NCBI GenBank assembly: GCA_028277325.1
Contig: JANQGL010000010.1
Location: 1-8,471, forward strand
DNA: 8,471 nt
Source: Magnetospira sp.
GTDB lineage: Bacteria; Pseudomonadota; Alphaproteobacteria; Rhodospirillales; Magnetospiraceae
Reading direction: 5' to 3'
Part shown: in pieces, positions 1 through 5,679 of the stretch
How positions within the stretch are numbered: position 1 is the first letter of the stretch
Layout: every line of letters starts with the position of its first letter
The notes under the pieces: generated by a model
What the model was told of the DNA's origin: nothing
Databases searched by the model: none
What the model saw: only the letters and a program-made list of their open reading frames with translations
Program-made: the position numbers and the translations under genes

Positions 1-200
1 CGGACGGTGAACAGGGACGTCCCATCCTCGCCCTCGCGATACAGCGCCTGTCCCGCCGCGAACCCGAGGTCGTCGATCGGCAGCGGATTGAGCAGCAGAT
101 CCTCCAGTTCGAGATCCGAGAACAGCGCCAGGTGGCGAACCTCGCACCGGTCGCACTTCGACAGTCCGCGCCAGCAGACGCCGGGATTCTGTTGGTCCAC
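1..200 (-). CDS. Crp/Fnr-family transcriptional regulator, N-terminal part (cut by window edge)
   Basis: The first 66 codons are visible, starting at a GTG (198-200). A strong ribosome binding site, AGGAGG at 209-214, lies 8 bases upstream; an in-frame GTG at 207-209 overlaps it and is less likely. The protein begins with a cysteine cluster (C9, C16, C19 in the context KCDRCEVRHLALF), then LPIDDLGFAAGQALY and EGEDGTSLFTV. This matches the start of the cyclic-nucleotide-binding-like sensor domain of Fnr-type proteins. In that family, N-terminal cysteines often ligate an oxygen-sensitive Fe-S cluster and a C-terminal helix-turn-helix binds DNA; neither the fourth cysteine nor the DNA-binding domain is in view. 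C9-X6-C16-X2-C19 differs from the C-X2-C-X5-C spacing of E. coli FNR, so Fe-S binding is only plausible. The gene is divergent from the secreted protein at 541 and shares a 340-base intergenic region with it. Confidence 0.82.
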   Translation of the reverse strand, partial: MDQQNPGVCWRGLSKCDRCEVRHLALFSDLELEDLLLNPLPIDDLGFAAGQALYREGEDGTSLFTV

Positions 201-315
201 GCGACGCACCTCCTCCCTTTGGTGCGCGGCCCGTCTTGCTGACGTCTCTTGTTGTCGTTCGGCCGCCCCGCCCTCGCCGGTTTCCGGCGGCTCCTCCGCC
301 CCCACCGACACCACG

Positions 316-328
316 ACATGGCGCATGT
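316..328. repeat. Short palindrome in divergent intergenic region
   Basis: ACATG and CATGT form perfect 5-base arms around GCG. The palindrome lies between the Fnr-like gene and the secreted-protein gene, about 50 bases from the larger 378-402 palindrome, and shares the ATGGCG/GTGGCG flavour of that site. It could be a second regulator half-site, but arms this short also arise by chance in high-GC DNA. Confidence 0.3.
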
Positions 329-344
329 TCCGATTGGCTCCTGG

Positions 345-371
345 GGCCGCGGCGCGGGTTTCCCCGCGGCC
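345..371. repeat. GC-rich inverted repeat, 8-base arms
   Basis: GGCCGCGG (345-352) and CCGCGGCC (364-371) are exact reverse complements around an 11-base spacer. Each arm is built around CCGCGG, which is itself palindromic, so this may be low-complexity GC sequence rather than a functional hairpin. No T-run follows on either strand, so it does not look like an intrinsic terminator. Confidence 0.35.
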
Positions 372-377
372 GCTTCC

Positions 378-402
378 ATGTGGCGACTACAGTGCGCCAC
401 AT
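378..402. promoter_or_regulatory. Candidate operator: perfect inverted repeat in a divergent promoter region
   Basis: ATGTGGCG (378-385) and CGCCACAT (395-402) are perfect 8-base arms with a 9-base spacer. The site is about 180 bases from the Fnr-like start and about 140 bases from the start at 541. The arrangement is typical of a dimeric regulator binding site. It does not match the Fnr (TTGAT-N4-ATCAA) or Crp (TGTGA-N6-TCACA) consensus, so which protein binds is unknown. The region 201-540 otherwise holds no supported gene. Confidence 0.4.
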
Positions 403-479
403 CCGGCGGCCTCGTCAAGCGGCGTAACGGCCGTGTCGGCGCGCCGGCCAGCGCCCGATTTCGATCGCCGCCCAACCGG

Positions 480-508
480 TTCCCGCCGGTTGCACGGTCT
501 GGTATGCT
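480..508 (+). promoter_or_regulatory. Weak sigma-70-like promoter candidate for the gene at 541
   Basis: TATGCT (503-508), preceded by TGG, resembles a -10 box. TTCCCG (480-485), exactly 17 bases upstream, is a poor -35 box. Transcription would begin near 515, giving a 5' leader of roughly 25 bases with the ribosome binding site GGGAGAGG at 527-534. The -35 match is poor, so this is a suggestion only. Confidence 0.25.
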
Positions 509-540
509 TCGGCCGACCGGGCAAAAGGGAGAGGCTGGCC

Positions 541-2295
541 ATGGTACGGACCACCGCGCGCGGCGCGCGCCGCATGGTTTGGGGATGGGGTCTGTGTTCG
601 CTGCTGCTGATCGCGCCGACCGCGGCGATGGCGGCCGGCGCCTCCTACCCGGGACCGGAAAAGCTCACCCCGCTCAACAGCATGTCCGGCGATCCGTCGA
701 AGCGCCCGCTGCGGGTGCTGGGCCTGACCTGCATCAAGAACCTCCGACTCTACGCCATCGACCGCCTGGTCATCCTCAACGCCAGCACCGAGCTTCCGCT
801 GGCCCGGCGCGACGCCAAGCTGGCGGCGCAACCGCTGGGCAACTCGGCCACCGGCGCCAGCGGCTACGACGTCATCGCCAACGGAACCTTCGTCGGCCCC
901 CGACAGGGCAACGCGGTGCCGCTCGGGCCGCTGGTGCGGGCCGGCGTCGCCGATCACGCGAAGTACCCCGCGGAAGCGGACTACCGAGGCGCGGTGGCGA
1001 TCCGCGCCGACGGCACGCTGATCGTCGGCCGCGCCGCCGGCACCAAGCTCGACGACCTCAACTGGCGGTTCGCGCCCGACGTCGGCAACGCGGTGCGGGC
1101 GGCGATGGGCGGCGGCGGCCTGCTGATCGAGAACGGCGTCGTCCAGCCGTGGACCGACCTGGGCGGACCGCAAAAGTTCGGCGGCAGCCTGACGACCGGC
1201 CAGTTCAAGGACGCCTGCCACAGCCTGATCGGCATCCGCGACGGACAGGCCTATCTGATCTTCGCGGCCAGCGGCACCGGCGACGACCTCCAGAAACGGC
1301 TGTCGAAGGCGGGCTTCGATTCGGTCGTCAAGTTCGACGGGTCCAGCACCTGCACCCTGCGCGACATCGACCTCACCCCGCACGCCGCGCCCACCCCGCA
1401 AACCGCCGCCACCATCGGGATCAAGGACCACCTGACCCGTCCCAACCCGACCGGGTTCGGCGTCATCGTCCGCCGCGAGGAAATGGGCGTGCAGCGCGCC
1501 AATCCCTGCACCACCCCCAACACCGCCCTGCCCGGCGGCGCGCCGACCATTTCCGGCACCGCGCTGAGCGCCTGCTTCAAGGGCGCCCAGTGCACCGGCC
1601 GGGACGCCGGCGAAAAGGCGGCGGTGGCGTTCTGCCGATCCACCGGGTACGGGACCGCGCAGGCGTGGTCGACGACGACGAGCACCGTGCTGACCCGCGA
1701 CATCGGCGACGGCGCCATCTACGACGTCGGCCAGAAGCCGGCCGTCACCGGCCTCAAGTGCGGCGACACCTGCGCCGACGGCTCGGTGCCGGACGCCGAC
1801 GGAATCTGCGGCGGCTCGCCGCCGCCGCCGCCGCCCGGAACCCTGACCACCGACAACTGGGCCGGCACCTGGAACTGCACGTCGCGGCGATCGGGGCGCT
1901 TCTCGATGAAGATCACCGGCGCCGGGATGGCCAGCCAGGTCATCGGATTCCAGCCCAACGCGGGACCCTACCGGTATCATCTCCGGGCCATCGCCCCGAC
2001 CAGGACCCAGGCCTCGGGCGGGTTCCATCTGTACCAGGGCCGGAACGGGCCGGAGATCGGCCACGGCCGGTTCACCTTCACCGTGAATGCGCGGCTCCAG
2101 GCGCTCGACACCACCCACGTGTGGGACGACGGCTCCAAGTCCTACGCCCATCTGTGCAAGCGCGACCCCGGCCGGACCACCGGCGCGACGCCGGCACCGA
2201 TGCCGCGCCAGGCGCCGGGCGGCGGCGCGTCGTCGCCGAGCGGACCCGCCCGGCCGGCACCGCCGAGCGGCAGCGGCTGGCAGCCGATCAACTGA
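541..2295 (+). CDS. Secreted multidomain protein with a phosphodiester-glycosidase-like (NAGPA/DUF2233) domain
   Basis: The protein has 584 residues. The ATG at 541 is chosen because GGGAGAGG lies 6 bases upstream and a signal peptide follows: Arg-rich start, hydrophobic stretch at about 13-28, AMA cleavage near 31. Residues about 60-275 look like a phosphodiester glycosidase fold: IANGTF (112-117), GGGLLIENGV (191-200), LIGIRDGQAYLI (229-240) and KFDGSST (264-270). That family removes sugars from phosphodiesters, but the usual LDGGGS signature is shortened to FDGSS and the expected Arg before IGI is replaced by CHS, so activity is uncertain. Residues 323-423 hold about eight cysteines, including FCRSTGYGTAQAW, suggesting disulfides in the periplasm or outside the cell. 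Six prolines (427-432) lead to a WAGTWNC domain (440 to about 541), perhaps a beta-barrel or beta-sandwich, and a Pro/Gly/Ala-rich disordered tail. It is monocistronic and convergent with mutT. The substrate is unknown. Confidence 0.85.
   Translation: MVRTTARGARRMVWGWGLCSLLLIAPTAAMAAGASYPGPEKLTPLNSMSGDPSKRPLRVLGLTCIKNLRLYAIDRLVILNASTELPLARRDAKLAAQPLGNSATGASGYDVIANGTFVGPRQGNAVPLGPLVRAGVADHAKYPAEADYRGAVAIRADGTLIVGRAAGTKLDDLNWRFAPDVGNAVRAAMGGGGLLIENGVVQPWTDLGGPQKFGGSLTTGQFKDACHSLIGIRDGQAYLIFAASGTGDDLQKRLSKAGFDSVVKFDGSSTCTLRDIDLTPHAAPTPQTAATIGIKDHLTRPNPTGFGVIVRREEMGVQRANPCTTPNTALPGGAPTISGTALSACFKGAQCTGRDAGEKAAVAFCRSTGYGTAQAWSTTTSTVLTRDIGDGAIYDVGQKPAVTGLKCGDTCADGSVPDADGICGGSPPPPPPGTLTTDNWAGTWNCTSRRSGRFSMKITGAGMASQVIGFQPNAGPYRYHLRAIAPTRTQASGGFHLYQGRNGPEIGHGRFTFTVNARLQALDTTHVWDDGSKSYAHLCKRDPGRTTGATPAPMPRQAPGGGASSPSGPARPAPPSGSGWQPIN
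1819..1836 (+). repeat. Triplet repeat encoding a six-proline hinge
   Basis: Five CCG codons and one CCC run in tandem inside the secreted-protein gene. They encode Pro427-Pro432 between the cysteine-rich segment and the C-terminal WxGTW domain, and act as an inter-domain linker. Perfect CCG tandems can change length by slippage in steps of whole codons, so the hinge may vary between strains. Confidence 0.7.
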
Positions 2296-2300
2296 TGCGG

Positions 2301-2314
2301 GACCGGGAGCGGTC
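2301..2314. terminator. Small hairpin between convergent genes, possible weak bidirectional terminator
   Basis: GACCG (2301-2305) and CGGTC (2310-2314) pair around a GGAG loop. The hairpin fills almost all of the 18 bases between the stop codon at 2293-2295 and the mutT stop at 2314-2316. It is symmetric for both convergent transcripts, but the stem is only five base pairs and no U-tract follows, so efficient intrinsic termination is doubtful. Confidence 0.25.
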
Positions 2315-2772
2315 TACAGCCAGTCGCGCAGGATCGGGATCAGGGGAAGGTCGGCCGGCGGCATCGGCAGCCCGGCCAGCCGGTCCGGGCGCACCCAGCG
2401 CAGGGCCTGGCCCTCGCGCGGGCTGACCGTGCCGCGCCAGGCGCGGCAGACGAACAGCGGCATCAACAGATGGAACCCGTCGTAGGGATGGCTGGCGAAG
2501 GTCAGCGGGGCGAGGCAGCTTTCGGTGACGTCGATCCCCAGTTCCTCGTCCAGTTCGCGGACCAGGGCCGATTCCGGGCTTTCCCCGTCACCCACCTTGC
2601 CGCCGGGGAACTCCCACAGGCCGGCCATCGCCTTGCCGGGCGGGCGCCGCGCCAGCAGCACCCGGGAATCCGCGTCGAGCAGGGCCACCGCGCTGACCAG
2701 CAGCAAGGGCTGCCTCCGGTGCGGCGGCAGGGCCCCCAGGCAACCGCCCGGATCAGGTCCGGTAGTCGGCAT
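2314..2772 (-). CDS. mutT: MutT-type Nudix hydrolase (8-oxo-dGTP diphosphatase family)
   Basis: The 152-residue protein carries a complete Nudix box, GX5EX7REUXEEXGU: G58, E64, R72, E73, E76, E77, G79, I80. The upstream AGLWEFPGGK is typical of MutT. The family hydrolyses oxidised nucleoside triphosphates such as 8-oxo-dGTP to monophosphates using Mg2+ bound by the box glutamates, keeping them out of DNA. It is the last gene of the parvulin-argJ-mutT run; the ATG at 2770-2772 lies inside argJ, overlapping by 20 bases. That ATG has no clear ribosome binding site and adds 22 residues (Pro/Gly/Arg-rich) before the domain. A TTG at 2704-2706 (residue 23) has GGAGG 6 bases upstream and gives a 130-residue protein of normal MutT length, so the true start is probably there. 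Family assignment is secure; substrate preference is inferred. Confidence 0.9.
   Translation of the reverse strand: MPTTGPDPGGCLGALPPHRRQPLLLVSAVALLDADSRVLLARRPPGKAMAGLWEFPGGKVGDGESPESALVRELDEELGIDVTESCLAPLTFASHPYDGFHLLMPLFVCRAWRGTVSPREGQALRWVRPDRLAGLPMPPADLPLIPILRDWL
2713..2717 (-). promoter_or_regulatory. Ribosome binding site that favours a TTG start for mutT
   Basis: On the minus strand GGAGG sits 6 bases before TTG (2704-2706), which is in frame with mutT and immediately precedes the conserved LLVSAVALL strand. The farther ATG at 2770-2772 has no comparable site. Confidence 0.45.
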
Positions 2773-3988
2773 TGATCCGGATGTAGTCGTGGGTGAGATC
2801 GCAGGTCCAGACCACGGCGCGCCCGTTGCCGATCCCGACGTCCACCTCGATCAGGATGTCCGGGCCCGTCATGTGGGCGGCCACCGGCGCCTCGTCGTAG
2901 CCCGGCACGGCGCGCCCCTCGGCCGCCACCGCGATGCCGCCGATGGCGATCGTCAGCCGGTCGCGGTCGGCCGCCTCGCCGGCCTTGCCGACCGCCATCA
3001 CGACGCGGCCCCAGTTGGGGTCCTCGCCGGCGATCGCCGTCTTGACCAGCGGCGAGTTGGCGATCGCCATCGCCAGGACCTTGGCGGCCCGGTCGTCCTC
3101 GGCCCCGGAGAGGCGGATCTCCACGAACTTGGTCGCCCCCTCGCCGTCGCGCACGATCTGATGCGCCAGGTCCAGCATCAGGTCGTGCAGCTTGGCCCGG
3201 ACATCGGCCAGCAGCGGGTCGTCCACCGAGCCGGGGTCCCGGTTGCCGGCCCGGCCGGTGGCGAACAGCATCAGGCCGTCCGAGGTGGAGGTGTCGGAAT
3301 CGACGGTGATGCGGTTGAAGCTGTGCTCGGCGGTTTCGGCGGCCAGCGCCTGCAGGACCGGCGCCGGCACCGCGGCGTCGGTCGCCACGTAGGCCAGCAT
3401 GGTCGCCATGTCGGGGGCGATCATCCCGGAGCCCTTGGCGATCCCGTTGAGGGTGACCGTGACGCCGCCGATGTCGGCGGTCCGGGTGGCGCCCTTGGGG
3501 AAGGTGTCGGTGGTCATGATCGCCGCCGCCGCCTCGGCCCAGGTGCCGCCCGGCAGGCGGTCGACGATGCCCTGCATGGCGTCGGTGATCCGTGCGTCCG
3601 GCAGGTCCTCGCCGATGGTGCCGGTGGAGGCGAGGTAGATCTCGTCCTCCGGACAGCCGAGCACCGCCGCGCAGCGGGCCCGCACCCGGGCCACCGACTC
3701 CTCGCCGGAGCGCCCGGTGAAGGCGTTGGCGTTGCCGGCGTTGACCAGCACCGCGCGGGCCCGGCCGCCGGTCCGGCGCAACGCCTCGCGGCACCACAGG
3801 ACCGGCGCCGCGGCCGTTTTCGAGCGGGTGAACACGCCGGCCGCCGTGGCGCCATCCGGAAAATGCATCAGCATCAGGTCCGACCGGTTGCGGTAGCGGA
3901 TCCCGGCCGCGAAGGCGGCCACCCGGACCCCGGCCAGCGGCGGCAGATCGGGGAACCGGTCCGGCGCCAGCGGCGACAGTTCGGCCAT
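2753..3988 (-). CDS. argJ: Bifunctional ornithine acetyltransferase / N-acetylglutamate synthase ArgJ
   Basis: The protein has 411 residues, a normal length for ArgJ. It transfers the acetyl group of N-acetylornithine to glutamate, recycling acetyl in arginine biosynthesis; many ArgJ enzymes also use acetyl-CoA. The self-cleavage site is PDMATML with the nucleophile Thr196, which would split the chain into alpha and beta subunits. STGTIG (121-126) supplies the oxyanion-hole residues, PKGATRTADIGG (164-175) and GEDPNWGRV (321-329) are conserved, and the C-terminus INADYRT is the canonical ending that contacts substrate. The ATG at 3986-3988 is chosen because AGGGGG lies a few bases upstream and the preceding gene's stop is 14 bases away; the open frame continues far upstream only as a shadow of that gene. 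That TAG stop overlaps the ribosome binding site, suggesting translational coupling to the isomerase gene. Whether the enzyme is mono- or bifunctional cannot be read from sequence. Confidence 0.96.
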   Translation of the reverse strand: MAELSPLAPDRFPDLPPLAGVRVAAFAAGIRYRNRSDLMLMHFPDGATAAGVFTRSKTAAAPVLWCREALRRTGGRARAVLVNAGNANAFTGRSGEESVARVRARCAAVLGCPEDEIYLASTGTIGEDLPDARITDAMQGIVDRLPGGTWAEAAAAIMTTDTFPKGATRTADIGGVTVTLNGIAKGSGMIAPDMATMLAYVATDAAVPAPVLQALAAETAEHSFNRITVDSDTSTSDGLMLFATGRAGNRDPGSVDDPLLADVRAKLHDLMLDLAHQIVRDGEGATKFVEIRLSGAEDDRAAKVLAMAIANSPLVKTAIAGEDPNWGRVVMAVGKAGEAADRDRLTIAIGGIAVAAEGRAVPGYDEAPVAAHMTGPDILIEVDVGIGNGRAVVWTCDLTHDYIRINADYRT

Positions 3989-4002
3989 CGGACGGACGCC
4001 CC

Positions 4003-4857
4003 CTACTCGGTCGGCGCGCCGTCCAATTCGAACCTCTCGATGCTGGCCCCGGACCGCAGCTCGGTCACCAACTGATCGGCCAGCTGGCGGGTGACCCGCA
4101 TTTTCAGTTCGCGCTCCGCCTCCTCGAAGGTCGGCGGCGTCGAGTCGCGCAGACCTTCGAGCCGGATCACGTGCCAGCCGTACCGGGTCTGCAGCGGCTG
4201 CTTGGTGTAGGTGCCCGGCGGCAGCGCCTTGGCCGCGGTTTCGAACTCCGGAATCAGTTCGCCCTCGGTCCGCCATCCGAGGTCGCCGCCGCGTGGCGCC
4301 GACGGTCCGGTGGAATGCTGCTCGGCCAGGGCGGCGAACTCCGCCCCTCCGTCGAGCTGGCGGATCATCTGTTCCGCCGTTTCCTTGTCTTCCAGCAGGA
4401 TGTGGCGGGCGTGGAGTTCCGTCTTGCCCTGCTCGGCGGCGACCAGCTTGTCGTACTCGGCTCTCAGCCGTTCGTCGGTCATGTGTTCGTTCACGTAGGT
4501 TTCGACCAGGATGCGCTCGATGACCTGATCCTCGAACCGGCGCATGAGGTCGCGCACCTTGTCGTCGTCCTGGAGGTTCCGGCGCCGCGCCTCGGCGACC
4601 GCGAGGCGCGAATCGATCAGGCCGTTGACCAGAAGCGGGTAGATCGCCTGAACCGGCACCTGCCGGAACTGCTCGGGCATCCGCTCGCGGGCGATCAGCA
4701 GGTCGGCAAGGGTGATCTCGGACCCGTTCACGCGCGCCAGGACGGTGTCCGGCGATGGGCCGCCGGCCGCGTCGTCCGGCGACTGGGCGGCGGCCGGACC
4801 GGCCAAGGCGACCGCCACGAGGCCGGCGGCAAGAATCGGTTTCAGGACGGATGTCAT
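4003..4857 (-). CDS. Periplasmic parvulin-type peptidyl-prolyl cis-trans isomerase (SurA/PpiC/PrsA-like)
   Basis: The protein has 284 residues. The ATG at 4855-4857 is preferred over one 15 codons upstream because GAGGGAG (4866-4872) lies 8 bases away and a clean signal peptide follows (hydrophobic 6-20, GPAAA cleavage before Gln25). Residues about 35-130 form a helical N-terminal region like the chaperone part of SurA/PrsA (VNGSEITLADLL, NGLIDSRLAVAEARRR). Residues about 146-236 are one parvulin domain: LHARHILLED, FAALAEQHSTG, RGGDLGW, LIPEFETAAKALPPG, RYGWHVIRLEG. A helix and short acidic tail end the chain. It should catalyse prolyl isomerisation and assist folding of exported proteins, including outer-membrane proteins. 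It is the first gene of the operon with argJ and mutT. There is no lipobox cysteine, so it is soluble periplasmic rather than a PrsA-style lipoprotein. Confidence 0.93.
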   Translation of the reverse strand: MTSVLKPILAAGLVAVALAGPAAAQSPDDAAGGPSPDTVLARVNGSEITLADLLIARERMPEQFRQVPVQAIYPLLVNGLIDSRLAVAEARRRNLQDDDKVRDLMRRFEDQVIERILVETYVNEHMTDERLRAEYDKLVAAEQGKTELHARHILLEDKETAEQMIRQLDGGAEFAALAEQHSTGPSAPRGGDLGWRTEGELIPEFETAAKALPPGTYTKQPLQTRYGWHVIRLEGLRDSTPPTFEEAERELKMRVTRQLADQLVTELRSGASIERFELDGAPTE

Positions 4858-4897
4858 GGGCGGCGCTCCCTCGAGATACGGTTCGGGCGGCGACTGA

Positions 4898-4903
4898 AGC
4901 ATA
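4898..4903 (-). promoter_or_regulatory. Possible -10 box for the parvulin-argJ-mutT operon
   Basis: On the minus strand TATGCT lies about 40 bases before the parvulin ATG, which would give a leader of about 34 bases. No good -35 box is found 16-18 bases upstream. The -35 position falls inside the inverted repeat at 4916-4950, so an activator or repressor site there is conceivable. Confidence 0.25.
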
Positions 4904-4915
4904 TCGGGACGTCAC

Positions 4916-4950
4916 CGGCAAGCGGCTTCGGGACACGAAACCGCTTGCCG
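4916..4950. repeat. Long inverted repeat in a divergent promoter region
   Basis: CGGCAAGCGG (4916-4925) and CCGCTTGCCG (4941-4950) are perfect 10-base arms. After one C/A mismatch the pairing continues with TTCG and CGAA around a GGACA loop, giving 14 pairs in 35 bases. It lies between the divergent parvulin and response-regulator genes. On the plus strand three Ts follow, which is weak for a terminator, and no plus-strand gene ends here. An operator, a leader structure or a small-RNA hairpin are all possible. Confidence 0.6.
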
Positions 4951-4990
4951 TTTGGCTTCGCGTTGGCATGCGGACGACCGTTTTTTTCGG

Positions 4991-5019
4991 TTCCGATGCC
5001 GCACATCAAATGGTATCCT
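4991..5019 (+). promoter_or_regulatory. Weak sigma-70-like promoter candidate for the response regulator
   Basis: TTCCGA (4991-4996) and TATCCT (5014-5019) are 17 bases apart, with TGG before the -10 box. Initiation near 5026 would leave about 28 bases before the ATG at 5054 and would exclude the in-frame ATG at 5024. The layout, TTCC-box, N17, TGG, TATNCT, is the same as upstream of the gene at 541. Both matches to consensus are modest. Confidence 0.3.
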
Positions 5020-5053
5020 GCGGATGCTCCGGCGGAACCCAGACGATGAACCG

Positions 5054-5662
5054 ATGACAGGATACGTTTTGCACCCCGTCCGGGTCCTGATCGTCGACGA
5101 CAGCGCGATCATGCGTCATCTCATGCGCGGGATCCTGGAAGAGTTGGGCATTCGTCTTATCGCGGACGCCGCCACTCCGGTCGAGGCCTGGAACCGGCTG
5201 CACGCGTTCCGGCCCGACATCATGCTTTGCGATTGGGAACTGAAGTCCGGAACCGGCCTGGCGTTCGTGCAGTGGCTGCGCGGCGCCGCGGACAGTCCGG
5301 ACCGGTTCCTTCCGGTGATCCTGGTCACCGGACATACCGAGGTCTCGCGGGTGCTGCGGGCGCGCGACGCCGGGGTGACCGAATACCTGGCCAAACCGTT
5401 CACCGCGCGCGACCTTTACGCGCGGATTCGCGCCCTCATCGAGAGTTCGCGCACCTTCGTCGATACGGAGACGTTCTTCGGCCCCGACCGGCGGCGCGAC
5501 GGGCGGGTCGGCGCGGAGCCGTGGGGCGGGCTCGAACGACGGTCGTCCGGACCGGTCGAAATGATCCGCCTTTCTCCTTCCGACCAGCCGCGACCGGCGG
5601 CCCTGTCGGGCCGGGCTCCAAACAACGGACCGGACCACGACGGAGGCCCGGTCGGAGCATAA
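5054..5662 (+). CDS. CheY-like single-domain response regulator with FGPDRRR C-terminal tail
   Basis: From the ATG at 5054 the protein has 202 residues. Residues about 9-132 are a receiver domain: VRVLIVDDS with acidic D15 and D16, phospho-acceptor D60 in LCDWEL, T92 in VTGHT and K114 in LAKPFT, so all residues needed for phosphorylation are present. The tail, 133-202, has no DNA-binding or enzymatic domain; it contains FFGPDRRR (141-148) and then a Pro/Arg/Gly-rich stretch likely to be disordered. I recall similar FGPDRRR endings in other alphaproteobacterial CheY-like proteins, without a firm function. It should act by protein-protein contact after phosphorylation by an unlinked kinase; no histidine kinase is in view. 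The start is uncertain: ATG 5024 and ATG 4952 are in frame, and none has a good ribosome binding site. It is convergent with the orphan gene, 17 bases apart. Confidence 0.88.
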   Translation: MTGYVLHPVRVLIVDDSAIMRHLMRGILEELGIRLIADAATPVEAWNRLHAFRPDIMLCDWELKSGTGLAFVQWLRGAADSPDRFLPVILVTGHTEVSRVLRARDAGVTEYLAKPFTARDLYARIRALIESSRTFVDTETFFGPDRRRDGRVGAEPWGGLERRSSGPVEMIRLSPSDQPRPAALSGRAPNNGPDHDGGPVGA

Positions 5663-5679
5663 GGTCCCGCCGCCGGCAG

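Noticed and set aside
7..540. N-terminal extension of the secreted-protein frame to position 7
   Set aside because: The extension runs over the oppositely transcribed Fnr-like gene and lacks a ribosome binding site. The signal peptide begins at the ATG at 541, which has its own site.
415..2151. 578-codon open frame antisense to the secreted-protein gene
   Set aside because: It has the V/G/R/A-rich composition of a GC-bias shadow, no recognisable motif, and the sense strand has a signal peptide and domain motifs.
249..2426. 725-codon plus-strand frame rich in Arg, His and Pro
   Set aside because: It is an out-of-frame shadow of the secreted protein with typical RRR/HRR low-complexity composition.
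2525..4075. 516-codon plus-strand frame opposite argJ
   Set aside because: It is antisense to argJ, whose catalytic motifs are unambiguous; the frame has shadow composition.
4981..4987. T7 run with flanking ACCG/CGGT as an intrinsic terminator
   Set aside because: The Ts form the loop of a four-pair stem instead of following it, and no plus-strand gene ends upstream.
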